This document shows positions 1-6,145 of a stretch of DNA of 10,841 nucleotides, in pieces. The stretch is from Sphingomonadales bacterium UBA658 (GTDB lineage: Bacteria > Pseudomonadota > Alphaproteobacteria > Sphingomonadales > Sphingomonadaceae): positions 1,330 to 12,170 of the forward strand of contig DBOA01000089.1 of the NCBI GenBank assembly GCA_002299195.1, written 5' to 3'. Each line of letters starts with the position of its first letter. The stretch's first letter is position 1. Position numbers and translations under genes: made by a program. The notes under the pieces are model-generated. The model was not told the DNA's origin and searched no databases. It was given only the letters and a program-made list of their open reading frames with translations.

Positions 1-158
1 TTGGTCTTGTCGCGATATTCCATGCCAAGGTCGTAATATTTCAGGTCAATATCGAGATAGGGCAGGATGAGACGTTCCCTGATCCATTCCCAGATGATGC
101 GAGTCATTTCGTCGCCATCGAGTTCTACAACCGGATTTTTGACCTTAATTTTTGCCAT
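1..158 (-). CDS. icd: NADP-dependent isocitrate dehydrogenase, N-terminal part (cut by window edge)
   Basis: Oxidative decarboxylation of isocitrate to 2-oxoglutarate with NADP in the TCA cycle, cytoplasmic. Only the first 52 codons are present. They read MAKIKVKNPVVELDGDEMTR, then a stretch ending in YLDIDLKYYDLGMEYRD, which is the characteristic N-terminus of the eukaryote-like homodimeric NADP-IDH found in alphaproteobacteria. The ATG complement lies at 156-158. A weak GGAAAG (complement of 170-175) sits 11 nt upstream, so the ribosome-binding site is not strong. The gene is divergent from psd across a 151-bp region. The identification rests on recognising the N-terminal sequence. The catalytic residues are outside the window, so I cannot say whether the gene is intact. 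Confidence 0.93.
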   Translation of the reverse strand, partial: MAKIKVKNPVVELDGDEMTRIIWEWIRERLILPYLDIDLKYYDLGMEYRDKT

Positions 159-201
159 GTCAGAAAGCACTTTCCATTGGGGAGTCTTGATGTTGAACGG
201 T

Positions 202-229
202 GCCATAGCAAAGTCTGCCATATGTTCAA
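202..229 (-). promoter_or_regulatory. Candidate promoter of icd
   Basis: On the minus strand, TTGAAC (complement of 224-229) is followed after 16 nt by TATGGC (complement of 202-207). This resembles a sigma70-type -35/-10 pair and would start transcription near 195, giving a leader of about 37 nt before the icd ATG. It was found by eye only; the -10 match is moderate. Confidence 0.3.
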
Positions 230-274
230 CTGGCTACCGTAATTGTCGGAAATTGCCCTAAACGGCATCAAAGG

Positions 275-303
275 TTGTCATATGCGCCGTCATCCCCTAG
301 CTA
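275..303 (+). promoter_or_regulatory. Candidate promoter of psd, leaderless geometry
   Basis: TTGTCA (275-280) and TAGCTA (298-303) are separated by 17 nt, the optimal sigma70 spacing. The -10-like hexamer ends exactly 6 nt before the psd ATG at 310, so the expected transcription start is the A of the start codon. No Shine-Dalgarno sequence precedes the ATG (the last bases are AAGTCT), which fits a leaderless mRNA. The -10 match is imperfect. Confidence 0.35.
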
Positions 304-309
304 AAGTCT

Positions 310-1044
310 ATGAGTAGACAAGAACTGACAAACCGGGGCACGGGGGTCGCGAAATGGTCGTTTCCACCTATTCACCCTGAAGGCCGTAAATTTGGCCTGA
401 TCGCAGCTGGTATCACCCTGTTTTTTGCATTTATGGCATGGGAAACGCTCGCGTGGCCCATGGGCGCTGTGACCATATGGACACTGGCTTTCTTTCGCGA
501 TCCAGTCCGGGCAACACCCATAGACGACCGCTTTGTGGTTTCGCCAGCAGATGGCCTTGTCACCTTGATTGAACAAGTTCTGCCACCGGCAGAATTGCGC
601 GGGCCAGATGGTCTGGGTGATCAGCCGATGACCCGGGTTTCTATCTTTATGAGCGTTTTTGACGTGCATATTAACCGGACGCCTATCCGCGGCACGATCA
701 AACGCGTTGTGTACATCGCCGGTAAGTTTTTGAACGCTGACTTGGATAAAGCGAGCGAAGAAAACGAGCGTCAGCACTTCCTTGTGGAACGTAGCGACGG
801 CGTGCGTATTGGCTTTACGCAAATCGCTGGTCTTGTCGCCCGCCGTATTGTTGCCTTTGTGAAAGAAGGCGACAGCGTGGCCAACGGCCAACGTATCGGC
901 CTTATCCGCTTTGGCAGCCGCGTGGATGTATATTTGCCGCATGGAACATCTTCGCGCGTCATTAAGGGGCAGCGTTGCGTTGCTGGCGAAACAGTTATCG
1001 CGGACTTGGGTGTCGACCAAGATTTGATTGCCGTCGCACACTAA
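310..1044 (+). CDS. psd: Phosphatidylserine decarboxylase proenzyme (short type)
   Basis: Decarboxylates phosphatidylserine to phosphatidylethanolamine at the inner membrane, the last step of PE synthesis. The 244-residue protein has the compact size of the short (PSD-A-like) family. Visible landmarks are a hydrophobic N-terminal membrane-associated region (about 28-60), FFRDP (61-65), SPADG (78-82), FDVHINR (117-123) and the self-cleavage site in RFGSRVDV (200-207). Cleavage between G202 and S203 would generate the pyruvoyl group on the small alpha subunit. The family is synthesised as a proenzyme and processes itself; the required residues are all present. The start at 310 is chosen because it is the first ATG, just after a promoter-like element, although no Shine-Dalgarno is visible. 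The stop TAA shares one base with the ATG of pssA, so the two PE-pathway genes are probably cotranscribed and translationally coupled. Confidence 0.96.
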   Translation: MSRQELTNRGTGVAKWSFPPIHPEGRKFGLIAAGITLFFAFMAWETLAWPMGAVTIWTLAFFRDPVRATPIDDRFVVSPADGLVTLIEQVLPPAELRGPDGLGDQPMTRVSIFMSVFDVHINRTPIRGTIKRVVYIAGKFLNADLDKASEENERQHFLVERSDGVRIGFTQIAGLVARRIVAFVKEGDSVANGQRIGLIRFGSRVDVYLPHGTSSRVIKGQRCVAGETVIADLGVDQDLIAVAH

Positions 1045-1811
1045 TGAACGATTTTTCCTCCCGCCCCGGCATTCCGTTACGGGCGCTCGCACCCAATGCG
1101 ATCACTGCGCTTGCCTTGTGCACTGGCCTCTCGGGGGCATGGTTTGCGATGCAGGGCCGCTGGGAAAATGCTGTCGCCGCGATGGTTATTGCAGGTGTGC
1201 TTGACGTCATGGATGGCCGCGTCGCGCGGATGTTGAAAGGCGAAAGTCGTTTTGGCGCGGAACTGGATTCGCTGTCCGATGTAATTGCTTTCGGCGCGAC
1301 CCCGGCGCTGGTCATGTATATGTGGGTGCTGCAGGATATGCCGCGCTTCGGCTGGACCATCTCTGTATTCTTCGTATTGTGTGCTGCGTTGCGGCTTGCG
1401 CGTTTTAATGCACGCATCGACACCGAAGACCAGCCACATAAATTGGCGGGATTTAACACTGGCGTCCCATCGCCGCCTGGCGCGGCGCTGGCCTTACTGC
1501 CGATGATGATTTGGTTCGAAACCGGTGCAGAATGGGTGCGTGACTATCGCTTTCTTGGGCCATGGTTGCTCCTGTGCGCGGTCTTGATGGTTTCCAATGT
1601 TGCCACCTACAGCTGGTCGTCGATTAAGGTCCGCCGCAGCCTGCGCTTTATGGCTCTCGCTTTTGTTGGTTTGTTTACCGCGACCTTGGTTGCTGCCCCT
1701 TGGGTTGCGATGATCGGCGCGACAATAGTTTACGGAGGGCTGCTGCCGTTTAGCGCCATAAGCTATGCGCGCGTAAAAAAGGCACGGCGGGCGCAAACCG
1801 AAGCCGCTTGA
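1044..1811 (+). CDS. pssA: CDP-diacylglycerol--serine O-phosphatidyltransferase (phosphatidylserine synthase)
   Basis: Condenses CDP-diacylglycerol with serine to phosphatidylserine, the substrate of the adjacent Psd. This is a 255-residue integral membrane protein with several hydrophobic segments. The CDP-alcohol phosphatidyltransferase signature is complete: D54, D57-G58, A61-R62, G71, D75 and D79, with exact family spacing (8 residues from R62 to G71, then three between each following pair). These aspartates bind the metal and the CDP moiety. The start ATG overlaps the psd stop (TAATG) and has no obvious Shine-Dalgarno of its own, so reinitiation after psd is likely. The reading frame stays open upstream to a TTG at 975, but that extension lies inside psd and does not look like this family. 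The membership is clear. Serine as acceptor is inferred from the psd neighbour and the overall resemblance to PssA. Confidence 0.94.
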   Translation: MNDFSSRPGIPLRALAPNAITALALCTGLSGAWFAMQGRWENAVAAMVIAGVLDVMDGRVARMLKGESRFGAELDSLSDVIAFGATPALVMYMWVLQDMPRFGWTISVFFVLCAALRLARFNARIDTEDQPHKLAGFNTGVPSPPGAALALLPMMIWFETGAEWVRDYRFLGPWLLLCAVLMVSNVATYSWSSIKVRRSLRFMALAFVGLFTATLVAAPWVAMIGATIVYGGLLPFSAISYARVKKARRAQTEAA

Positions 1812-1835
1812 CCTAAGCCTGTCATAAGCTATGTT
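1808..1835 (+). promoter_or_regulatory. Candidate promoter of rmuC overlapping the pssA stop codon
   Basis: TTGACC (1808-1813, preceded by C to give CTTGAC) and TATGTT (1830-1835) are 16 nt apart, close to the alphaproteobacterial housekeeping promoter pattern. The -35 contains the pssA stop codon TGA (1809-1811). A start near 1842 would leave a leader of about 20 nt containing GGAG (1855-1858). Seen by eye, not tested. Confidence 0.4.
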
Positions 1836-1862
1836 CCGCATTCGTTCTATATTTGGAGTGCT

Positions 1863-3206
1863 GTGTTGGAGCCGTTAGTCGTCATTGTCATCGTTGTGCT
1901 TACTTTGCTGGTCGGGCTTGTCCTCGGCTGGTTTGCAGGCGGGCGTGAAAGCCGGGCAGGGCAGGAAACAACCGTGCAACTGCGTTCTATGCTCGATCAG
2001 GTCGTGGTCGAGCGCGACAGTGCAAAGGACCGATTGGCGCGTCTGGAAACGAGCCTAGAAGAGCGTGAGCGCGGCTTTGACGAACAAATCGCGGTGCTGG
2101 GTCAGGCAAAAGAAACCTTGTCGGCGCAGTTTGGCGAGATTGGCCAAAAACTGTTGGGCGAGGCGCAAGCGGCTTTTCTTCAACGCGCCGATGAACGTTT
2201 TCATCAGGCCGGTGAAAAGAATGATGAGCGCCTGAAGCAGCTTTTGGGACCGGTTGGCGAAAAGCTGAAAGCATATGAAGAGCAAGTCGGCAAAATTGAG
2301 AAAGACCGCACGGAAGCCTATGGCGATCTGAAGGGGCTGATTGGCGAAATGCGGCTTGGGCAGGAGCGTGTTTCCAACGTTGCCTCTGGCCTGATGAACT
2401 CATTGCGCAATGCGCCAAAGGCGCGGGGCCGCTGGGGCGAGCAGCAGTTGAAGAATGTTTTGGAAAGCTGTGGCTTATCTGAACATGTCGATTTTGACCT
2501 CGAAACCAGCATTGATGCAGGGGATGGCCTTCGCTTGCGGCCTGACGCGATCATTCATGTCCCGGGCGGGCGGACGTTGGTTATCGACGCCAAGGTGTCT
2601 TTGAACGATTACCAAGACGCATTTGCCTCCGTGGATGACGACGTCCGCGCCGTCGCCATGACGCGGCATACACAGTCGATGAAGAACCATATCGATGGCC
2701 TTTCGCGCAAAGCCTATTGGGACCAGTTTGAGGACGCGCCCGATTATGTGATTATGTTTGTCCCGGGCGAACATTTTCTGGCGGCTGCGCTTGAGCACGA
2801 ACCGCAATTGTGGGACTTTGCCTTTGATAAGAAGGTGTTGTTGGCCACGCCGACCAATCTGGTTGCGATTGCGCGCACCGTTGCCAGCGTATGGCGGCAA
2901 GAGGGCCTTGCGCTCGAAGCCAAGCAGATCGGCGCGCTTGGTAAGGAAATGTACGACCGCATTGCCGTGGCCGCGCAGCATCTGAAATCGGTGGGCAGTG
3001 GCCTGTCCTCGGCGGTGAATAATTACAATAAGTTCGTGGGCAGCTTTGAACGCAACGTTATGTCGACGGGGCGGAAATTTGCCGATCTTAATATCGAAAC
3101 CGGCAAGCGCGAATTGGAAGATATCCCGTCGGTTGAAGCGCTGCCGCGTTATGGTGATGACGAAGGTAACGCGCAAATTGCCGACGGACGCGAAGCGGCG
3201 GAGTAA
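1863..3206 (+). CDS. rmuC: DNA recombination protein RmuC
   Basis: RmuC-family proteins limit inversions and rearrangements at short inverted repeats, presumably as nucleases acting on DNA intermediates; the biochemical activity is poorly defined. The 447-residue protein has an N-terminal membrane anchor (about 5-25, rich in V and L), then a long charged region (about 35-170) likely to be coiled coil. The RmuC domain follows, with RGRWGE (188-193), RPDAIIHVPGG (226-236), VIDAKVSLNDY (240-250), FVPGEHF (299-305) and ATPTNLVA (328-335). D228 and the DAK triad at 242-244 match a PD-(D/E)XK-type nuclease core. The start is GTG at 1863 with GGAG only 4 nt upstream. A TTG at 1866 in the same frame would sit at a better 7-nt spacing, so the first residue is uncertain by one codon. 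The gene converges on the methyltransferase gene with a 15-bp gap. Confidence 0.94.
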   Translation: MLEPLVVIVIVVLTLLVGLVLGWFAGGRESRAGQETTVQLRSMLDQVVVERDSAKDRLARLETSLEERERGFDEQIAVLGQAKETLSAQFGEIGQKLLGEAQAAFLQRADERFHQAGEKNDERLKQLLGPVGEKLKAYEEQVGKIEKDRTEAYGDLKGLIGEMRLGQERVSNVASGLMNSLRNAPKARGRWGEQQLKNVLESCGLSEHVDFDLETSIDAGDGLRLRPDAIIHVPGGRTLVIDAKVSLNDYQDAFASVDDDVRAVAMTRHTQSMKNHIDGLSRKAYWDQFEDAPDYVIMFVPGEHFLAAALEHEPQLWDFAFDKKVLLATPTNLVAIARTVASVWRQEGLALEAKQIGALGKEMYDRIAVAAQHLKSVGSGLSSAVNNYNKFVGSFERNVMSTGRKFADLNIETGKRELEDIPSVEALPRYGDDEGNAQIADGREAAE

Positions 3207-3221
3207 TCGCTCCGGCGTGCC

Positions 3222-4034
3222 TCAGTCGCGCGCTGGACGGCGAAACTGGTTCAGCACTTCATACGCCATGACCGCCGTGGCCACCGCGGCGTTTAAGCTG
3301 TCGGCTTTGCCCTGCATCGGCATTTTGACGAGCAAGTCGCATTGACCTTCATAATCGTCGGGTAGACCCTGCGCTTCGTTGCCCGTCAGGATGAAGCACG
3401 GGCTATTGTAGTGCGCAGCCTGATAATCCGTGTCGGTTTGCAGGCTCGTTCCGACCAGCTGACCATCGCCCGCCCGCAACCAAGTCATAAACTCGTCCCA
3501 TCGACACTGAACGATCTTTTGCGTGAAAATCGCGCCCATGCTCGCGCGGACGGCCTCAACCGAAAACGGGTCCGTGCAGTCATCAATGAGGATAAGCCCG
3601 CCGGCGCCAACAGCGTCGCCCGTCCGCAACATTGTCCCCAAATTGCCCGGGTCGCGCATCGCTTGCGCCACGAGCCAGATCGGCGCCGTCGCGCGATCTA
3701 TATCGGCCAGCACGGTGCCATGGTCACGATAGACACCGACGACCGCTTGTGCGTTATCTTTACCGGACAATTTTGCCATGATTTCGGCGCTGGTTTCAAT
3801 GACGTCCCCACCGTTGCGTAGCACCTCGTCCTCAAGCGCGATTTCCAGCGCGTGGACCTGCCGGTCTTTGACCCGAAATAACATTTCGGGGAGAAAACTA
3901 GCTTCGCGGGCTTCCGTCATAATGCGGAGGCCTTCGGCGAGAAAAAGCCCGGCGCGTTTCCGCAATTTCTTTTCCCGCAGTCCGCGGATTTCCTTCAGAA
4001 GGGGATTGGAAAATCCGGTAATCTCACGGCGCAT
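3222..4034 (-). CDS. TrmH/SpoU-family RNA 2'-O-methyltransferase
   Basis: An S-adenosylmethionine-dependent RNA ribose methyltransferase of the SPOUT superfamily, 270 residues. The N-terminal part (about 1-105) resembles the SpoU substrate-binding domain seen in TrmH/RlmB-like enzymes. The C-terminal knotted domain carries the three family motifs: motif 1 DPGNLGTMLRT (128-138, including N131 and R137), motif 2 LTGNEAQGL (216-224, E220) and motif 3 MPMQGKADSLNAAVA (238-252, S246, N248). The target RNA and position cannot be read from the sequence, so I give no gene symbol. The start ATG overlaps the stop of the HPr gene by one base (TGATG on the minus strand). This makes it the distal member of the chvI-to-HPr unit. 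Its upstream Shine-Dalgarno is weak, in keeping with coupled translation. Confidence 0.92.
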   Translation of the reverse strand: MRREITGFSNPLLKEIRGLREKKLRKRAGLFLAEGLRIMTEAREASFLPEMLFRVKDRQVHALEIALEDEVLRNGGDVIETSAEIMAKLSGKDNAQAVVGVYRDHGTVLADIDRATAPIWLVAQAMRDPGNLGTMLRTGDAVGAGGLILIDDCTDPFSVEAVRASMGAIFTQKIVQCRWDEFMTWLRAGDGQLVGTSLQTDTDYQAAHYNSPCFILTGNEAQGLPDDYEGQCDLLVKMPMQGKADSLNAAVATAVMAYEVLNQFRRPARD

Positions 4035-4312
4035 CAGTCTTCGCCAAAGCCGTCAACAACCAGCCCGATGAGCTTTTCAATCGCGGGCTCTGCCTGGTCC
4101 CCTTCGACGTGAATGGTAATTTCACTGCCCTTTGCCGCGCCGAGCATCATCAGACCCATGATGGATGTGCCCGTGACGATCTGCCCGTCCTTTTCAACTT
4201 CAACCTTAATGCCTTCGGGCAACCGGCTGACAAAGGTGACAAATTTTGCACTGGCGCGGGCGTGCAGCCCTTTCACATTCACGATTGTTGCAGACCGGCT
4301 GATGCGGGTCAT
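4034..4312 (-). CDS. HPr phosphocarrier protein of the regulatory PTS
   Basis: Small (92 residues) cytoplasmic phosphocarrier that accepts phosphate from PEP via enzyme I and passes it to EIIA. The active-site histidine is H17 in the motif GLHARAS (15-21). The regulatory serine region is GTSIMGLMMLGA (48-59), with S50 the expected target of HPr kinase. Both phosphorylation sites are intact, which fits the hprK gene four places upstream in this window's operon. The start overlaps the EIIA stop by four bases (ATGA) and is preceded by GAGG (complement of 4320-4323) at a 7-nt spacing. With no EIIB or EIIC permease nearby, the protein probably serves regulation rather than sugar uptake; this is inference from context and from known alphaproteobacterial PTS systems. 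Often named ptsH or npr/ptsO in databases. Confidence 0.95.
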   Translation of the reverse strand: MTRISRSATIVNVKGLHARASAKFVTFVSRLPEGIKVEVEKDGQIVTGTSIMGLMMLGAAKGSEITIHVEGDQAEPAIEKLIGLVVDGFGED

Positions 4313-4713
4313 TTCGATGCCTCAAGCACTTCGGACGCTACGCTGATATATTTTCTGCCTGCTTCACGCGCAGCGGCGACAGCCTCTTTCACATCCAGGT
4401 TTTTGCGGGCGCTATCGAGGCGGATCAGCATGGGCAGGTTTACGCCGGCGATGACTTCGACCCTGCCGGTCTCCAGCAGCGAGATAGCCAGATTGGAGGG
4501 CGTTCCGCCAAAAAGATCGGAGAGGATTATCGCGCCTTTTCCTGAATCAACCTGCTTAATGGCCGCCGCTATTTCATTGCGGCGGGCCTCCATGTCATCA
4601 TGTGGACCAATGCAAATGGTGGCGATGTCTTTTTGGGGGCCAACAACATGCTCGAGCGCGACGAGAAACTCGGCGGCAAGCTTGCCATGTGTGACTAAAA
4701 TCAAACCGATCAT
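4309..4713 (-). CDS. PTS EIIA component, mannose (Man) family
   Basis: Cytoplasmic phosphoryl-accepting protein of 134 residues with the mannose-class EIIA fold. The expected phosphorylated histidine is H9 in LVTHGKLA (6-13). The family blocks SDLFGGTPSN (65-74) and GVNLPML (90-96) are present. It would receive phosphate from the HPr encoded directly downstream. No EIIB, EIIC or EIID partner is seen, so it is most likely an output module of a regulatory PTS. In related alphaproteobacteria this protein (often called EIIA-Man, ManX or PtsM) is encoded beside chvG-hprK. It overlaps rapZ upstream and HPr downstream by four bases each (ATGA), which points to tight translational coupling. A weak AGGG lies about 12 nt before the start. 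The assignment to the family is secure; its regulatory target is unknown here. Confidence 0.94.
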   Translation of the reverse strand: MIGLILVTHGKLAAEFLVALEHVVGPQKDIATICIGPHDDMEARRNEIAAAIKQVDSGKGAIILSDLFGGTPSNLAISLLETGRVEVIAGVNLPMLIRLDSARKNLDVKEAVAAAREAGRKYISVASEVLEASK

Positions 4714-5675
4714 GTGATGTCGTTACCCTGTGGTGCGCTATTCTTATTTGCGCCGTTAGCAGGCTCCTCAATTGCGTCAATCGGTCTTGAGGTCAGGTTG
4801 CGATGGTTAACCGTTGGCGCAAAGCCATCTTCACGTAACCAACGCCCGAATTGTTCGGCCACATGCACGGACCTGTGGCGTCCGCCGGTGCAGCCAAAGG
4901 CTATGTTTACATAAGCCTTACCTTGCGCGTCATAGAGCGGCAAAAGATAGCGGAGCAGGTCGCGTATCTTTTCCATCGCCGCGTCATAGGCCGGGTCAGC
5001 TTCGACATAACGCGATACACCTTCATCCAACCCCGTAAGCGGCCGAAGTATATTGTCCCAATGCGGATTGCGCAGGAAACGCAGATCAAAAACCAGATCG
5101 GCATTGTGGGGAATGCCGCGCGAATAGCCAAAGCTGGTTATGGTAATGACGGAATGTGGCGATGCTTCGTTGTTGAACTGCTCGCGGATTGCCTGTTGCA
5201 GGTCATGTGCAGACAGCTTGCTGGTATCGATGACCGTTTCCGCCCAGCGGCGAAATGGCTCCATCAACGTGCGTTCAATCGCGATGCCGTCCATGGCCGG
5301 GCGGTCAGGTGCCGCGGGGTGGCGGCGACGCGTTTCCGCATAACGGCGTTCAATTTCAACACCTGCGCAGTCAAGAAACAGCGTCCTGATGGTCAGGTTG
5401 GGCTGGTTCTGCAGCTGTTTGATCTGCTGAATAAGCGTTTCGGCGTCAAAACCGCGAGTCCGGCTGTCAAAGCCAAGGGCGATGGGGATATCGGGGCTCG
5501 CCTGACGACCGGTAACGGGTATTTCAAGTAACTGGCTGGCAAGGCGGATCGGAAAATTGTCGACGGCCTCCCAACCTAAATCTTCAAGCGCCTTGAGAAC
5601 GGTGGTTTTGCCTGCGCCAGAAACGCCCGTCACAATCAATATTGTTTGCGGGGTAGAGGCTGTTTTGGCGTTCAC
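4710..5675 (-). CDS. rapZ: RapZ/YvcJ-family nucleotide-binding protein
   Basis: P-loop protein of 321 residues. In Escherichia coli RapZ is an RNase adapter for the small RNA GlmZ and so controls glucosamine-6-phosphate synthase; in other bacteria the role is less clear. Visible motifs are Walker A GVSGAGKTT (17-25), the block GFDSRTRGF (68-76), LFLDCAGVEIERRYAETRRRHP split over 99-120, TSFGYSRGIPHNADLVFDLRFL over 180-201, and the C-terminal GCTGGRHRSV (261-270), all typical. The last 25 or so residues form a low-complexity tail beyond the usual length of about 285. The start is GTG at 5675, overlapping the hprK stop by four bases (GTGA). The stop overlaps EIIA in the same way. Placement between HprK and EIIA suggests a link to PTS signalling or cell-envelope precursor supply; that is inference. 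Confidence 0.94.
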   Translation of the reverse strand: MNAKTASTPQTILIVTGVSGAGKTTVLKALEDLGWEAVDNFPIRLASQLLEIPVTGRQASPDIPIALGFDSRTRGFDAETLIQQIKQLQNQPNLTIRTLFLDCAGVEIERRYAETRRRHPAAPDRPAMDGIAIERTLMEPFRRWAETVIDTSKLSAHDLQQAIREQFNNEASPHSVITITSFGYSRGIPHNADLVFDLRFLRNPHWDNILRPLTGLDEGVSRYVEADPAYDAAMEKIRDLLRYLLPLYDAQGKAYVNIAFGCTGGRHRSVHVAEQFGRWLREDGFAPTVNHRNLTSRPIDAIEEPANGANKNSAPQGNDIT

Positions 5676-6145
5676 GATGGCAAGCTTTCTTTTACAGCAT
5701 TAGCGGATATGAATTCGGGCCGGACGCCACGGTCGAGAACTGCCCGCAACGCATATTCGACCTTGATCGCGCTGCTTTGTTCAAATGGATTTAGCTTGGA
5801 CACAGGAACGACGTAATCACCAATGGTGGTGTGCGCAATGTCTTCAGGTAATCTGTCTGGTGCATCTACGAACTCTATTACGAGGCGAAGCGGCGCAGAC
5901 GCTATGAAATCGACGTTAGAGATGCCCACGCCGCGCACCTCGATCTTTCCGGCGATATTGGGGGCTACGGTAAGTATTGGGGCGTTGTCACGCGTTTCCA
6001 AAAAGACGACATCATCGCTAATCAAAATAGCGCCGCGATCAATCAGGCGGAGCGCGAGGTCGGACTTGCCGCTACCCGATTCGCCCATAATCAGCACAGC
6101 ATGGCCACCGATGGATATCGCGGTGCCATGGATCATCTGTGGCAT
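5672..6145 (-). CDS. hprK: HPr kinase/phosphorylase, short C-terminal-domain-only form
   Basis: Phosphorylates HPr on its regulatory serine (S50 in the HPr of this window) and can remove the phosphate. At 157 residues it is about half the length of Firmicutes HprK and lacks the N-terminal domain, as is usual in alphaproteobacteria. The catalytic domain is complete: IHG (5-7) before the P-loop, Walker A GESGSGKS (21-28), LISDD (41-45) with the catalytic and metal-binding acidic residues, and the HprK signature KIEVRGVGI (67-75). It follows chvG with a one-base overlap (TAATG) and has no clear Shine-Dalgarno, so expression probably depends on chvG translation. It is coupled to rapZ by a four-base overlap. 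The linkage suggests that the sensor operon and PTS state are coordinated; the effector controlling the kinase/phosphatase switch is not evident. Confidence 0.95.
   Translation of the reverse strand: MPQMIHGTAISIGGHAVLIMGESGSGKSDLALRLIDRGAILISDDVVFLETRDNAPILTVAPNIAGKIEVRGVGISNVDFIASAPLRLVIEFVDAPDRLPEDIAHTTIGDYVVPVSKLNPFEQSSAIKVEYALRAVLDRGVRPEFISANAVKESLPS

Noticed and set aside
975..1043. Upstream extension of pssA from a TTG at 975
   Set aside because: It would overlap psd by 70 bases, and the added residues do not resemble the phosphatidylserine synthase N-terminus; the TAATG junction is the simpler start.
301..1092. 263-residue open frame on the minus strand
   Set aside because: It is antisense to psd, which has all family motifs. 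The translated sequence shows no recognisable domain.
2475..3176. 233-residue open frame on the minus strand
   Set aside because: It lies wholly antisense to rmuC and is rich in R and H, as expected of a shadow frame in GC-rich coding DNA.
3199..3214. Small hairpin (CGGAG/CTCCG, 6-nt loop) between the convergent rmuC and methyltransferase genes
   Set aside because: The stem is only 5 bp and no T-run follows on either strand, so I do not call it a terminator.
4851..5531. 226-residue open frame on the plus strand
   Set aside because: Antisense to rapZ, whose P-loop and C-terminal motifs are clear; no supporting motif or ribosome-binding site.
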